From positions 682,001-746,000 of the forward strand of contig CANNEA010000002.1 in assembly GCA_947503525.1 (NCBI GenBank): 64,000 nt of DNA. Direction: 5' to 3'. This document shows positions 1 to 9,956 of this stretch, in pieces. A program made the position numbers and the translations under genes. How positions within the stretch are numbered: the stretch's first letter is position 1; every line of letters begins with the position of its first letter. The notes below the pieces were generated by a model, which saw only the letters and a program-made list of their open reading frames with translations, searched no databases and had not been told where the DNA came from. The DNA comes from an uncultured Carboxylicivirga sp. Lineage in GTDB: Bacteria > Bacteroidota > Bacteroidia > Bacteroidales > Marinilabiliaceae.

Positions 1-1700
1 AACAATTTTACTGCCGATCCCAGTGCACGCTGTGGGCTTAGGAATGGACGTGATGGCTCAGCATCAGGACGAATGTTTTTCCAACGGTTTGAGAAATCAT
101 AATTAATGATCTCATCAGCCAGTTTAAAATCTTCCTCCAGGTTAACAATGTTAAATGTACCATATTGGATAGCATTTTGCATTGATTTAGATATCTCTGA
201 CTTACCACCACCAGATACAGTACATGGTTTGTGACAGAATACACCTTCAGGCTGAGTATTTACAATACGCCACATTGGTTGAGTTGGGTGTTTAGCCAAC
301 TGGAACTTGTGACCTGATGGGTGAATGTATATCTTTTCAGGAGATAGTTTTAAAGATTCCTCTTTACCATCTTTTGTCCAAACAACAAGGCTCTTATCAA
401 TATCAATATTAGCATGCTCGCTAATGTAAACGATATTAGTAAACTTGTTATCTACAGCATATCCTTCAGCGAATACGGTTGCACGATCACCTAATAAAGC
501 CATGGCTTCTTCAAAAGAATATGACTTTTCTAGTTTAGCAGAAAAGATTTCACCAAACACGCTATCGCTCATTATACCACGAGGGTAAGCAATTGCTCCA
601 CCGGCATGCTCTTCTTCAACCAAACCGATCATGTTAGCTGAATAGCTAATCTGTGTTTTGATTTCTTTTTTAGAATAACCATAGTAGTTATCTCCAATTA
701 AAGTAACCACAACACCTTGATCATTACGACAAGTAATTTTAAATGCACCTCCATCGTTGTACAAATCATTCTCATCTTTCCAGCACATACCATCGTTACG
801 CTGACGTTCAGTAGCATCATCGTAATGCGGTAATCCAATATCTTTTTTCTTAAGCTTAGTCATTTGAGGCGCAAGAATGATACAACCAGTTGTACCAGTC
901 CAATGCTCAATATCTAATGCTGAATCATTTTCGGCCAGGTTGTGATCACCCGCATTACCAAAAATATTCTCTACAAAATCAAGGTTACTTACTAGAGTAC
1001 CCGGTGCAAAAAAGCGAACTTCCATGCTTTTTTGAGCTACTACTCCAGGAACTTCAGGACAAACAATAGGACGTAATAATAAAGACACCATCGTTTTTGC
1101 CTTCTCTTCCTGAGTAGAAGTAAAAGGTAAGATGTTCATATCATCATCAGGAGTAACCGCAGCTTTTAACATATTGGCAAAAGCAATTTTTGGCACCTCT
1201 TTTTTATCTAAAGGTACTGGTAGCCCACCTTCCACAATGTGGAAAGTTCCCTTAGTGGTCCGTTTATCCTTATCAGGATTATTTAATATACCTTGCTTTA
1301 GACGGTATGAACTAACTAAGTCACTTTTGAATTCGTTTGCATCAGGCGGCAAACTCACTTCACGTGCTAAACCTTTTTGATTTAGAACGAAGGTTTTATT
1401 AGGTAGTCGATATTCCGAATTGTCAAGGTCAACATCGCTTAAATAATCATTCAGAAAGTTCTGAATTCGCGTATCAGCTGGCGACAGATGATCGGAAAGT
1501 AAACGAGTCTTCTCTTTGAAACTATTAATTAATCCTTCTGTTAAAGAAAGAAATTTAGTGTTCGAGTATTTGGTATCAGCATCACAGGCATCATAATACA
1601 ATGGCTGTCCTATAGACGCCAATTGCAAATTGATGTACTGTATCATGTCCTTTCGGTCCTTCTTTTTAAGTTTCTGCTTTTTAAGCATGTCATCTTTCAT
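1..1700 (-). CDS. Probable PPi-type phosphoenolpyruvate carboxykinase, N-terminal half (partial)
   Basis: The frame opens at the ATG at 1700 and stays open for 566 codons to the left edge, so the C-terminal part lies outside the window. The protein is soluble, with no signal peptide and a lysine-rich first 18 residues. Several stretches match what I recall of the PPi-dependent PEPCK family (about 1,100 residues in Entamoeba and Propionibacterium): LLLRPIVCPEVPG near residues 206-218, RFFAPGTLVSNLDF from about 229, WTGTTGC near 268 and a P-loop-like SGGGKSE at 496-502. That enzyme interconverts oxaloacetate plus PPi with PEP, CO2 and Pi. The family call is from memory, without an alignment. 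The length and the P-loop are seen directly. The gene stands alone, 254 bp downstream of recQ on the same strand, with its own promoter-like box at 1733-1740. hppA, another PPi enzyme, lies about 12 kb away. Confidence 0.6.
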   Translation of the reverse strand, partial: MKDDMLKKQKLKKKDRKDMIQYINLQLASIGQPLYYDACDADTKYSNTKFLSLTEGLINSFKEKTRLLSDHLSPADTRIQNFLNDYLSDVDLDNSEYRLPNKTFVLNQKGLAREVSLPPDANEFKSDLVSSYRLKQGILNNPDKDKRTTKGTFHIVEGGLPVPLDKKEVPKIAFANMLKAAVTPDDDMNILPFTSTQEEKAKTMVSLLLRPIVCPEVPGVVAQKSMEVRFFAPGTLVSNLDFVENIFGNAGDHNLAENDSALDIEHWTGTTGCIILAPQMTKLKKKDIGLPHYDDATERQRNDGMCWKDENDLYNDGGAFKITCRNDQGVVVTLIGDNYYGYSKKEIKTQISYSANMIGLVEEEHAGGAIAYPRGIMSDSVFGEIFSAKLEKSYSFEEAMALLGDRATVFAEGYAVDNKFTNIVYISEHANIDIDKSLVVWTKDGKEESLKLSPEKIYIHPSGHKFQLAKHPTQPMWRIVNTQPEGVFCHKPCTVSGGGKSEISKSMQNAIQYGTFNIVNLEEDFKLADEIINYDFSNRWKNIRPDAEPSRPFLSPQRALGSAVKL

Positions 1701-1732
1701 TTTGGCACACGATTTAAGTTATGAATGAGCAG

Positions 1733-1740
1733 CAAATTTA
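1733..1740 (-). promoter_or_regulatory. -7 box (TAAATTTG) for the PPi-PEPCK-like gene
   Basis: On the minus strand this reads TAAATTTG, an exact match to the Bacteroidota TAnnTTTG -7 element. It sits 32 bases before the ATG at 1700. A clear -33 TTTG at the usual spacing was not found, so the call rests on one element. Confidence 0.4.
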
Positions 1741-1954
1741 AATAAATATTGGGGTATTTTATAACAATTTGTTAGAATTGGTATGTTAATGTTTCTAAAT
1801 TATTGCAAAATCATTATTTACTTGACATAAGTATGTTTTAAGTGAGACCCATTTGTCAATAACAATGAGCCTACTAATGTCTGGTTAAAATTTAGAATAG
1901 TTTGTAGTAGATTATTGGATAAAGTTACGCTTATATAAATTACAAAAATTTCTA

Positions 1955-4132
1955 TTAATTACCCACTTCGGATATAAACTTTATTCTTACCATTCGAATG
2001 TCCTCTTCCGAATAAGTGTCTTCACCAAGTTCTTCGAGCGCAGCGTCTATTTCATCGGTTTCGGCTTCTTCTTTAAAATAGTAAAAGATATCATCGCGAA
2101 GATCTTCATCCATTACCTGATCAATGTAGTAATCGATATTAACACGAGTACCTGAATAGACAATAGACTCTAATTCTTTCACCAATTCTACCATTTCAAT
2201 TCCTTTTGATGAAGCAACCTCATCCAAGGGCATTTGACGATCGATGTTTTGTATGATGCTAATTTTAAGCTTCGACTTATTGGCTACTGATTTAACGACC
2301 AAATCCATTGGACGATCAATTTCATTTTCTTCAACATGCGTTGAAATTAGTTTAATGAAATCTTTACCAAATCGATTTGCTTTACCTGTTCCAACTCCAG
2401 GTATGTTCTGAAGTTCATCAATGGTAATAGGGTAATACGTCGACATGGCCTCCAAAGAAGGGTCTTGAAAAATTACGAATGGAGGAAGACCGAGTTTTTT
2501 AGAAAGTTTTTTTCTCAAATCCTTAAGCATGGTAAATAGCGTTGTATCCACCGCGGCCGTTCCACCTGTATTGGTTTCTTCTTCAATGGTGTCAAAGTCA
2601 TGATCTTTAGTCATCATGATTGATTCCGGTGATTTAAGGAAATCATGACCTTTTTTGCTTACGCGTAAAAGTCCGTATGTTTCAATATCCTTAATTATTA
2701 AACCTCTCACGAGAGATTGTCTAACTAATGCATTCCAGTATTTTTCGTCGTACTCATCACCGGTTCCGAAAAGAGGATGCTCATAGTGTTTATAAGCTTT
2801 AATCCCCGTATTGTTGTTTCCGATTAATACATTTATAATATGGTCGGATTTAAATCTTTCTTTAAGTTCAAGTATTGCTTTAAGAATTTTGACTACGCTA
2901 TCCTTCGATTCAAATTCTTCCTTAGGATTTACACAATTATCACAGGTCTCACAATCTTTAACTTCATATTTTTCACCAAAATAATGAAGCAAAGTTTTAC
3001 GTCGACAAACTGATGATTCAGCGTAGGAAACGGTCTCCAAAAGCAATTGCTTGCCAATTTCCTGCTCAGCAAGGGGTTTGCCTTGCATAAATTTCTCAAG
3101 CTTTTGAATGTCCTTATAACTGTAAAAGGCTATGCATCGTCCTTCTCCACCATCTCGTCCGGCACGGCCTGTTTCCTGGTAGTAGCCTTCAAGACTTTTA
3201 GGAATGTCGTAGTGCATTACTATTCTGACATCCGGTTTATCAATCCCCATTCCAAAAGCGATGGTTGCCACTATTACATCGGTTTCTTCCATCAGGAACA
3301 TATCCTGATTCCGGGCACGTGTAGTTGCATCCATTCCTGCATGGTAAGGCAGGGCTTTTAATCCATTTACAACCAGGGTTTCAGCAAGCTCTTCAACTTT
3401 TTTGCGACTAAGGCAATAGATAATGGCTGACTTTCCGGTGTTATTTTTTAAGATTTTAATAATCTCCTTTGAAGGATGCTGTTTAGGACGTATCTCGTAA
3501 AAGAGATTTGGACGATTAAACGACGACTTAAAAATCATGGCATTAAGCATCCCCAGGTTCTTTTGGATATCATGCTGGACCTTTGGCGTTGCAGTTGCAG
3601 TTAATGCCATTAATGGAGATTCCCCAATCTCACTTATGATAGGTCTGATTCTGCGGTATTCTGGTCGGAAATCATGTCCCCATTCCGAAATACAATGCGC
3701 CTCATCCACAGCATAGAATGATATTTCTACCTGCTTTAGGAATTCAATGTTTTCTTCTTTGGTTAACGATTCAGGAGCTACGTATAATAGTTTGGTTTTA
3801 CCCGCTAATATATCCTCTTTTACCTGATTGATTGCAGTCTTGGTTAACGATGAGTTAAGGTAATGGGCTATGCCATTATCCTCACTAAAGTTGCGCATTG
3901 CATCTACCTGATTCTTCATTAATGCAATCAATGGAGATATAATGATTGCTGTTCCCGGTAATATAAGTGCCGGGAGTTGGTAACATAAAGACTTACCGCC
4001 TCCTGTTGGCATTAAAACAAATGTATCATTTCCTTTTAATACATTGTTAATGACCTCCTCTTGATTACCTTTAAAGGTATCAAACCCAAAATGCTTCTTA
4101 AGATGAGCATTTAGATCAACCTGCTTTGCCAT
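1955..4132 (-). CDS. recQ: ATP-dependent DNA helicase RecQ
   Basis: A 3'-5' superfamily 2 helicase for recombination and replication-fork repair, acting on the chromosome in the cytoplasm. Visible motifs in order: Walker A TGGGKS (residues 43-48), DEAH (143-146) followed by the RecQ aromatic-rich loop, TATAT (178-182), the motif V/VI segments AFGMGIDKPD and ETGRAGRDGG, then the RQC zinc-binding cysteines in CRRKTLLHYFG and CETCDNC. An HRDC domain follows (IPGVGTGKANRFG region). The last 110 or so residues form an acidic helical tail, probably the helix-turn-helix domain common at the end of Bacteroidota RecQ. The length of 725 residues is normal for this phylum and longer than the roughly 610 of E. 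coli RecQ. The gene is divergent from tatC across a 490-bp gap. Confidence 0.97.
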   Translation of the reverse strand: MAKQVDLNAHLKKHFGFDTFKGNQEEVINNVLKGNDTFVLMPTGGGKSLCYQLPALILPGTAIIISPLIALMKNQVDAMRNFSEDNGIAHYLNSSLTKTAINQVKEDILAGKTKLLYVAPESLTKEENIEFLKQVEISFYAVDEAHCISEWGHDFRPEYRRIRPIISEIGESPLMALTATATPKVQHDIQKNLGMLNAMIFKSSFNRPNLFYEIRPKQHPSKEIIKILKNNTGKSAIIYCLSRKKVEELAETLVVNGLKALPYHAGMDATTRARNQDMFLMEETDVIVATIAFGMGIDKPDVRIVMHYDIPKSLEGYYQETGRAGRDGGEGRCIAFYSYKDIQKLEKFMQGKPLAEQEIGKQLLLETVSYAESSVCRRKTLLHYFGEKYEVKDCETCDNCVNPKEEFESKDSVVKILKAILELKERFKSDHIINVLIGNNNTGIKAYKHYEHPLFGTGDEYDEKYWNALVRQSLVRGLIIKDIETYGLLRVSKKGHDFLKSPESIMMTKDHDFDTIEEETNTGGTAAVDTTLFTMLKDLRKKLSKKLGLPPFVIFQDPSLEAMSTYYPITIDELQNIPGVGTGKANRFGKDFIKLISTHVEENEIDRPMDLVVKSVANKSKLKISIIQNIDRQMPLDEVASSKGIEMVELVKELESIVYSGTRVNIDYYIDQVMDEDLRDDIFYYFKEEAETDEIDAALEELGEDTYSEEDIRMVRIKFISEVGN

Positions 4133-4623
4133 AACAATTTCCCAATTTCAATTTCCGGCAATTAAAATCTTTCCAAGCCGAAAAGTTTTCCTCAATTCAT
4201 GAATACAACAAAAATAATTCATCCCAAGGGAATAAAAGTGACAAATATCATGTTTCGAATGTTGTCGTGTTTTCCAATGGATGGTATTCATTTTAATTAA
4301 AGTTGATATTCTTAATCCAATAAAACTAATTTACACTTTTTTTTATTGATCAATCGCACAATATTTTATTTAAATACAAATTTGATGCTCATAGGTAATG
4401 GTATAATTATCAAATGAATTAATATGGCAATAGATGCAATTCAATGAAGTTATGCATTATCTTTATCATTCACAAGATGTTTGTAAAACAGATTGGGTAT
4501 ATTATCTTCGCAAAATGCTTTAGACAAAGAGTACCAAAGCTCTGGTTTAATTATTTTTAACACTTTGCTATTCTTTAAGACTAAAGTTGATTGACCAATA
4601 CAAATTGATATTAAATAGGGTAT
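4133..4623. other. Divergent intergenic region between recQ and tatC
   Basis: This 491-bp AT-rich gap has no convincing reading frame. It carries a good forward promoter for tatC (4480-4510). On the minus strand, TATTTTTG at 4209-4216 matches a -7 box for recQ, about 77 bases before its ATG, but without a clear -33 partner. No RNA gene or hairpin was recognised in the middle 250 bases. Confidence 0.6.
4480..4510 (+). promoter_or_regulatory. Bacteroidota-type promoter for tatC-lptB
   Basis: TTTG at 4480-4483, a 19-bp spacer, then TATCTTCG at 4503-4510. This is the TTTG-N19-TAnnTTTG layout with one mismatch in the -7 box. It predicts a leader of about 105 bases before the tatC ATG. Confidence 0.6.
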
Positions 4624-5439
4624 ATGAGTGAAAAGACGACTAATGAAATGTCATTTCTTGATCATCTTGAAATATTAAGATGGCATTTGGTTCGTGCATT
4701 TGCCAGTGTTTTTGTTTTTGCCATTTTGGCCTTTGTATTTAAGGGATTTGTTTTTGATACCATCATTCTTGCACCTTCGAGTCCGGAATTTTTTACCAAT
4801 GCCTTTCTGTGCAGTATGGCAGAGCGCCTCGAGATGCCTTTATTGTGTATTAATCAGGTTACATTAAGTTTTCAGAATATAAACATGTCAGGTCAATTCA
4901 CCACACACATATGGGTGTCGTTTGTTGCTGGTATTGTAGTGGCTTTCCCATATATATTCTGGGAGTTCTGGCGATTTATAAAACCTGCCTTATATACTAA
5001 AGAAGTAAATCACTCCAGAGGAGCTATCTTTTTTGCATCCACTTTGTTTACTGTGGGGATACTTTTTGCCTACTATATTATTTGTCCATTGTCAGTCCAT
5101 TTTCTTGGTACCTATCAGGTGAGTGACAAGGTTGAAAATATTGTTAATTTGGGATCATACATAAGTACAATAACATCAATAGTTCTTGCCGGAGGGATAA
5201 TATTTGAATTACCTATATTTATATACTTTTTGGCTAAAGTTGGATTGGTGAGTTCCGGTTTTCTACAAAAGTATCGCAAGCATTCAATTGTAGTAGCTTT
5301 GCTTATGGCGGCTATAATTACTCCCCCGGATATTATTAGTCAATTGTTAGTTTGTTTCCCTCTGATTATATTATACGAATCAGGCATTATTATTGCTAAA
5401 AGAATTGAGGCGAAACGAGAAGCAGAAATGGCGGATTAA
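4624..5439 (+). CDS. tatC: Sec-independent (Tat) protein translocase subunit TatC
   Basis: The polytopic core of the twin-arginine translocase, which recognises RR signal peptides and exports folded proteins across the inner membrane. The N-terminus has the family hallmark [15 protein letters not shown] (residues 11-25), where acidic and charged residues precede the first membrane helix. Six hydrophobic segments can be traced. The region [17 protein letters not shown], typical of the second and third helices, is near residue 105. The length of 271 residues is slightly above the E. coli 258. The ATG at 4624 is the first in frame and keeps the whole N-terminal motif. lptB follows after 10 bases, so the two are very likely co-transcribed. 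tatA/B genes are not in the window. Confidence 0.95.
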   Translation: MSEKTTNEMSFLDHLEILRWHLVRAFASVFVFAILAFVFKGFVFDTIILAPSSPEFFTNAFLCSMAERLEMPLLCINQVTLSFQNINMSGQFTTHIWVSFVAGIVVAFPYIFWEFWRFIKPALYTKEVNHSRGAIFFASTLFTVGILFAYYIICPLSVHFLGTYQVSDKVENIVNLGSYISTITSIVLAGGIIFELPIFIYFLAKVGLVSSGFLQKYRKHSIVVALLMAAIITPPDIISQLLVCFPLIILYESGIIIAKRIEAKREAEMAD

Positions 5440-5449
5440 AAAAATCAAC

Positions 5450-6205
5450 ATGGAAGAAGAACGATTAAAACTGCATACAGATACTTTAATTAAGAAATAT
5501 AAAAGCCGAACAGTTGTTAAAGGTGTTTCGGTGAATGTTAAGCAAGGTGAGATTGTTGGTTTGCTTGGGCCCAACGGAGCAGGTAAAACAACAACCTTCT
5601 ACATGATGGTTGGACTTATTAAGCCTAACAGTGGCAGGATCTTTTTAAATGAGGAAGAAATAACAGATGCACCTGTATTTCGCCGTGCGCAAAAAGGAGT
5701 CGGTTATTTAGCTCAGGAAGCCAGCGTATTCCGTAATTTAAGTGTTGAGGATAATATTCGTTCGGTTCTGGAGATGACTAAGTTTAGCAAAGAGTATCAG
5801 AAAGAACGATTAGAGGAATTACTTACTGAATTCAGTTTGCACCATATTCGAAAAAGTTTAGGAATTCAGTTGTCAGGAGGTGAGAGACGTCGTACTGAAA
5901 TAGCAAGAGCCTTAGCCATCAATCCAAAATTTATTTTATTGGATGAGCCTTTTGCAGGAGTTGATCCAATTGCGGTTAGGGATATTCAAGAGATTGTAGC
6001 AAAGCTCAAATATAAAAATATAGGTATCTTAATTACCGACCATAATGTGCACGAAACCCTTGCTATTTGTGACAGAGCTTACCTTTTGTTTGAAGGTAAA
6101 ATCTTAAAGGCCGGTACTGCTGAAGAGTTGGCAGCTGATGAAGATGTGAAGCGATTATACCTTGGAGATGACTTCGAATTAAAGCGTAGGGATTTCGCAC
6201 AATAA
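5450..6205 (+). CDS. lptB: LPS export ABC transporter ATP-binding protein LptB
   Basis: Cytoplasmic ATPase of the LptB2FG transporter, which extracts lipopolysaccharide from the inner membrane towards the outer membrane. Walker [10 protein letters not shown] is at residues 40-48. The Q-loop region [15 protein letters not shown], the signature [15 protein letters not shown], Walker [14 protein letters not shown] and the H-loop TDHNV follow in order. This PFAGVDP/TDHNV combination is characteristic of LptB rather than of amino-acid transporter ATPases. The length of 251 residues is usual. The frame is open further upstream inside tatC, but the ATG at 5450 gives the normal N-terminus and a 10-base gap to tatC, so I chose it. 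The genes for LptF and LptG are not in this window. Confidence 0.93.
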   Translation: MEEERLKLHTDTLIKKYKSRTVVKGVSVNVKQGEIVGLLGPNGAGKTTTFYMMVGLIKPNSGRIFLNEEEITDAPVFRRAQKGVGYLAQEASVFRNLSVEDNIRSVLEMTKFSKEYQKERLEELLTEFSLHHIRKSLGIQLSGGERRRTEIARALAINPKFILLDEPFAGVDPIAVRDIQEIVAKLKYKNIGILITDHNVHETLAICDRAYLLFEGKILKAGTAEELAADEDVKRLYLGDDFELKRRDFAQ

Positions 6206-6221
6206 AATTTTTTCAAAAAAG

Positions 6222-6252
6222 TTTCGCAGAAAAGAAAAAGCTATTATCTTTG
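6222..6252 (+). promoter_or_regulatory. Promoter for tRNA-Leu
   Basis: TTTC at 6222-6225, a 19-bp spacer and a perfect TATCTTTG at 6245-6252. Transcription would begin a few bases before the mature tRNA 5' end at 6272. Confidence 0.65.
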
Positions 6253-6271
6253 CACCGCGAAACACGGAAAT

Positions 6272-6353
6272 GCGGATGTGGCGTAATTGGTAGCCGCGCT
6301 AGACTTAGGATCTAGTGCCGAGAGGCGTGGGGGTTCGAGTCCCTTCATCCGCA
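6272..6353 (+). tRNA. tRNA-Leu (anticodon UAG)
   Basis: An 82-base cloverleaf. The acceptor stem GCGGATG (6272-6278) pairs with CATCCGC (6346-6352), followed by discriminator A at 6353. The anticodon stem CTAGA/TCTAG encloses loop CTTAGGA (6304-6310), which places anticodon TAG at 6306-6308 and so reads CUA and probably other CUN codons. The long variable arm (TGCCGAGAGGCGT) is the class II feature expected of tRNA-Leu, and the T-loop GTTCGAGTC is present. CCA is not encoded. The gene has its own promoter and an immediate terminator, so it is a single-gene unit between lptB and tig. Confidence 0.96.
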
Positions 6354-6356
6354 CAG

Positions 6357-6404
6357 AAAACCGCCTCAAAATTCGATTCATAATCGATGTTGAGGCGGTT
6401 TTTT
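6357..6404 (+). terminator. Intrinsic terminator after tRNA-Leu
   Basis: The 11-bp stem AACCGCCTCAA (6359-6369) / TTGAGGCGGTT (6390-6400) continues into A/T pairs and ends in a T run to 6404. It is a strong Rho-independent terminator that isolates the tRNA from tig. Confidence 0.9.
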
Positions 6405-6499
6405 AAATTAAAGATATTATAAGTATTAATTATATTTCATTCTCTCGGATACAAATTCGCTTTTATAGAAGAGGATAGGTTCACTTTAAATCAAAGCAG

Positions 6500-7861
6500 A
6501 TGAACATTTCAAAGGAAAACATTGACGCATTAAACGCGGTTATCAAATTAACTGTTGAAAAAGAGGACTACGCAAAAAGAGTGGACGATGTCTTAAAAGA
6601 CTATCGTAAGCGCGTTAATATGCCAGGTTTCCGCCCAGGCAAAGTGCCAGCCGGAGTTGTTAAAAAAATGTATGGCAAGCCTGTTATGGCTGAAGAAGTA
6701 AATAAATTAGTTTCTGAAAGCCTTCACCAATATATTACAGAAAATAAGCTTGATTTATTAGGGGAACCTCTTCCATCTGAAACTCAAGAATTAATTGACT
6801 TTGATACAACTGAGAATTTCGAGTTTGTATTTGATTTAGCCATTGCTCCTGAAGTAGACATTAAATTGAGTAAGCGTGAGAAATTGCCTTTCTACTCAAT
6901 TACTATTACTGATGAGATGACTAAACAGCAGGTTGAAACTATTTCAGGTCGTTTTGGAACTACTGATCAAATAGAGTCAGTAAGCGAAGAAGCAATGGTG
7001 AAAGGTAACTTTGCTGAGTTAAACGATAAAGGTGAGGTTCTTGAAGAAGGCATCACTACAGAGGATACAGTTCTATCAGTAAAGATCATGAAGGATGATG
7101 CTGAGAAAGCTAAATTAATGGATGCTAAAGTTGGTGATGTAGTCACTTTCAATCCTAAGAAAGCTTTCCCAAATGATACTGAGATAACCTACATGCTTAA
7201 GATTGAGAAAGAAGAAGCTGAGAAATTGACTAGCGATTTCCAATTCACTATTTCTGAAATCACTGAATTTAAGCAACCTGAAATGAATCAGGAATTGTTT
7301 GACAAAGCATTTGGTGAAGGAGAAGTGAAATCTGAAGAAGAATTCAATGAGCGTGTTAAGGCTGATTTAGAGAATAATCTTGGCATGGAGACTGAGTATC
7401 GTTTCCAGGTTGATGCTAAAGACAAACTAATGGGTAAAGTTAAAGTTGACTTCCCTGAAGCTTTCCTTAAAAGATGGTTGTTAGCCACTAACCGTGAGAA
7501 TGAAAAGTTAGATGAAACAACTATTGATTCTGAAATGCCTCGTTTCCTTGATGACTTGAAATGGCAATTGATTCGCAATAGCCTTATCAAATCAGGGGAG
7601 TTAAAGGTTGAGGAAGCTGACGTTATCGAATATGCTAAAAAATCGGCTCGCATGCAGTTTATGCAGTACGGTTTGAATAATGTACCTGATGAGCATCTTG
7701 AGAACTATGCAAAAGAAATGGTTCAGAAAGAAGACCAGCGTCGTCAGATGGCTGAAGGTGCAATAAACGACAAAGTGATGGCACACATCAAAGAGTCAGT
7801 TAAAATCGACGAAAAGGAAATTTCGAGAGAAGATTTTAACAAATTATTCGAAAATAAATAG
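6500..7861 (+). CDS. tig: Trigger factor
   Basis: Ribosome-associated chaperone that meets nascent chains at the exit tunnel. The ribosome-binding signature GFRPGKVP is at residues 43-50 in a charged N-terminal domain. A middle domain with weak resemblance to the FKBP-type isomerase fold lies near residues 150-240. The helical C-terminal substrate cradle fills the remainder, with many Glu and Lys residues. The length of 453 residues fits the family (432 in E. coli). The ATG at 6500 is preceded by an untranslated stretch without a Shine-Dalgarno motif, as is usual in this phylum. clpP and clpX follow on the same strand, the conserved tig-clpP-clpX order. Confidence 0.95.
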   Translation: MNISKENIDALNAVIKLTVEKEDYAKRVDDVLKDYRKRVNMPGFRPGKVPAGVVKKMYGKPVMAEEVNKLVSESLHQYITENKLDLLGEPLPSETQELIDFDTTENFEFVFDLAIAPEVDIKLSKREKLPFYSITITDEMTKQQVETISGRFGTTDQIESVSEEAMVKGNFAELNDKGEVLEEGITTEDTVLSVKIMKDDAEKAKLMDAKVGDVVTFNPKKAFPNDTEITYMLKIEKEEAEKLTSDFQFTISEITEFKQPEMNQELFDKAFGEGEVKSEEEFNERVKADLENNLGMETEYRFQVDAKDKLMGKVKVDFPEAFLKRWLLATNRENEKLDETTIDSEMPRFLDDLKWQLIRNSLIKSGELKVEEADVIEYAKKSARMQFMQYGLNNVPDEHLENYAKEMVQKEDQRRQMAEGAINDKVMAHIKESVKIDEKEISREDFNKLFENK

Positions 7862-7924
7862 AACAGAGATATCGTTCGGGCTGTTTAATTACTAATTTAG
7901 CATAGTAAATAAAAATTTTTGAAG

Positions 7925-8602
7925 ATGATTGATCCAAAAGATTTCCAAAAATACGCTACAAAGCATTTAGGTGTAAACAGCCTGGTTCTTGACCAATATA
8001 CATCAATTACAAACAGTTACATTTCGCCTACTATTATTGAGGAGCGTCAGTTAAATGTAGCCAGCATGGATGTGTTTTCACGTCTGATGATGGACCGCAT
8101 TATTTTCTTAGGCTTACCAATTGACGATTATGTAGCCAATGTAATTCAGGCTCAGTTACTTTATCTTGAATCGGCTGATCCGTCAAAGGACATTTCGATT
8201 TATTTTAATTCGCCAGGTGGTTCCGTTCATGCCGGTTTAGGTATTTATGATACCATGCAATATATTTCATCTGATGTAGCTACGATCTGTACGGGTATGG
8301 CGGCTTCGATGGGAGCTGTATTGTTAACTGCCGGAACAAAAGGTAAACGAACTGCCTTAAAGCATTCAAGGGTAATGATTCATCAGCCAATGGGCGGTGC
8401 TCAAGGGCAAGCTTCTGATATTGAAATTACAGCTCGTGAGATTATGAAGTTGAAGAAAGAGCTTTATAATATTATTGCTGAACATTCTGGAAACACTTAT
8501 AAGAAGGTGGAAAAAGATTCTGATCGCGATTATTGGATGACTGCTCAAGAGGCCAAAGATTATGGTATGATTGATGAAGTTTTGGTGCGTAATCCTAAAT
8601 AA
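7925..8602 (+). CDS. clpP: ATP-dependent Clp protease proteolytic subunit
   Basis: Serine protease that forms the 14-subunit barrel fed by ClpX in the cytoplasm. The catalytic triad is visible as Ser128 in GMAASMGA, His153 in MIHQP and Asp202 in SDRDYWM. The oxyanion strand SPGGS is at 96-100. I start at the ATG at 7925 (225 residues); a TTG two codons upstream is in frame but unnecessary. The N-terminal extension of about 30 residues before the conserved core is longer than in E. coli and may be a processed propeptide. The gene sits 63 bases after tig and 73 bases before clpX; a strong hairpin lies between clpP and clpX. Confidence 0.96.
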   Translation: MIDPKDFQKYATKHLGVNSLVLDQYTSITNSYISPTIIEERQLNVASMDVFSRLMMDRIIFLGLPIDDYVANVIQAQLLYLESADPSKDISIYFNSPGGSVHAGLGIYDTMQYISSDVATICTGMAASMGAVLLTAGTKGKRTALKHSRVMIHQPMGGAQGQASDIEITAREIMKLKKELYNIIAEHSGNTYKKVEKDSDRDYWMTAQEAKDYGMIDEVLVRNPK

Positions 8603-8623
8603 ATATTGACTTAAGATATTGCG

Positions 8624-8656
8624 ATGCAGATTCAACCTTTTTGGTTGACTCTGCAT
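8624..8656 (+). promoter_or_regulatory. Long hairpin in the clpP-clpX intercistronic gap
   Basis: Arms ATGCAGATTCAACC (8624-8637) and GGTTGACTCTGCAT (8643-8656) pair with one mismatch around a five-T loop. No T run follows, so it is a poor terminator. It may stabilise clpP mRNA or separate clpP and clpX expression levels; the role is an inference. Confidence 0.55.
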
Positions 8657-8675
8657 TCGTGTTTAAAATAACTTT

Positions 8676-9890
8676 ATGGATAAGTGTTCTTTTTGTGGTA
8701 GAGAGAGGAAAGATACAAACCTGTTAATTGCAGGTGTATCAGGTCATATTTGTGACAATTGTATTGAACAGGCGCATTCCATTTTGGATGAAGAATTCAA
8801 GAAAAAGAATTCGTTTGATGTTGATGACATTACACTACTTAAGCCTCTTGAGATTAAGAAATTTCTCGATTTATATGTAATTGGTCAGAATGAGGCGAAA
8901 AAATACCTCTCGGTTGCTGTGTACAATCACTACAAAAGATTGATGCAAAAGAGCTCTACAGATGAAGTGGAGATCGAAAAATCGAATATCATATTAGTGG
9001 GTGAGACAGGTACCGGAAAAACCCTATTAGCTCGTACCATTGCTAAAATGTTACATGTTCCGTTCACCATTGTAGATGCAACAGTATTGACCGAAGCCGG
9101 TTATGTAGGTGAGGATATTGAAAGTATTTTAACACGTTTACTTCAAGCTGCCGATTACAATGTGGAAGCAGCCGAAAAAGGTATTGTCTTTATCGATGAG
9201 ATAGATAAAATAGCCCGTAAGAGTGATAATCCATCTATCACACGTGATGTTTCGGGAGAAGGTGTTCAGCAGGGGTTACTTAAATTATTGGAAGGATCCA
9301 TAGTGAATGTGCCACCACAAGGAGGCCGAAAGCATCCTGAGCAAAAGATGATTCCGGTTAATACCAAGAATATCTTATTTGTTTGTGGTGGTGCTTTTGA
9401 TGGTATCGATCGAAAAATCGGACAGCGTTTAAACACAAAGGTAGTGGGTTATATGGCCAGTAAATCGAAAGAAAAGCTGGATACTCAAAACCTCTTGCAA
9501 TATATTGCACCGCAGGATTTAAAATCCTTTGGTTTAATTCCTGAAATTATTGGTCGTCTTCCTGTACTAACCTATTTGCAGCCATTGGATCGTGAGATTC
9601 TACGCCGCATATTAACTGAGCCTAAAAACTCAATTATCAAACAGTACGAGAAATTATTTGAGATTGACAACATTAAGTTAGTTTTCGATGACGAAGTATT
9701 GGAGTATGTTGTAGATAAAGCCGTTGAGTTTAAACTTGGAGCTCGTGGATTACGTTCGATATGCGAAACTATAATGATTGACTCAATGTTTAATGCACCT
9801 TCAGGTGAAGAGAAAGAGTTGGTTATTAGCTTGGACTATGCTAAACAAAAAATTGAACATGCCAACATTGCCCGATTAAAGGCAAGTTGA
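8676..9890 (+). CDS. clpX: ATP-dependent Clp protease ATP-binding subunit ClpX
   Basis: AAA+ unfoldase that delivers tagged substrates to ClpP. The N-terminal zinc-binding domain has C4-x2-C7 and C26-x2-C29. Walker A GETGTGKT is at 109-116, pore loop GYVGED at 142-147, Walker B VFIDEID at 171-177 and the RKH substrate-gating loop at 218-220. The sensor-2 arginine region GARGLRSI is near the C-terminus. The length of 404 residues is close to the 424 of E. coli. The ATG at 8676 starts right at the zinc domain. It is the third gene of the tig-clpP-clpX block and is followed by a terminator at 9916-9945. Confidence 0.96.
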   Translation: MDKCSFCGRERKDTNLLIAGVSGHICDNCIEQAHSILDEEFKKKNSFDVDDITLLKPLEIKKFLDLYVIGQNEAKKYLSVAVYNHYKRLMQKSSTDEVEIEKSNIILVGETGTGKTLLARTIAKMLHVPFTIVDATVLTEAGYVGEDIESILTRLLQAADYNVEAAEKGIVFIDEIDKIARKSDNPSITRDVSGEGVQQGLLKLLEGSIVNVPPQGGRKHPEQKMIPVNTKNILFVCGGAFDGIDRKIGQRLNTKVVGYMASKSKEKLDTQNLLQYIAPQDLKSFGLIPEIIGRLPVLTYLQPLDREILRRILTEPKNSIIKQYEKLFEIDNIKLVFDDEVLEYVVDKAVEFKLGARGLRSICETIMIDSMFNAPSGEEKELVISLDYAKQKIEHANIARLKAS

Positions 9891-9915
9891 TCATTCAATT
9901 AGCACAATATTTACA

Positions 9916-9945
9916 GAGCTTGACTATTATAGTCAGGCTCTTTTT
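9916..9945 (+). terminator. Terminator after clpX
   Basis: GAGCTTGACTA (9916-9926) pairs with TAGTCAGGCTC (9930-9940) with one mismatch, and five T follow. It also lies just downstream of the converging gene that ends at 9957 and may serve both strands. Confidence 0.75.
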
Positions 9946-9956
9946 ATTAGCTCATT

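Noticed and set aside
3047-3361. A 104-codon forward frame inside recQ
   Set aside because: It lies wholly antisense to the RecQ helicase core, whose motifs are intact, and it shows no recognisable features.
5393-5449. Upstream extension of the lptB frame into tatC
   Set aside because: It would add 19 basic residues before the normal LptB N-terminus; the ATG at 5450 gives standard length and spacing.
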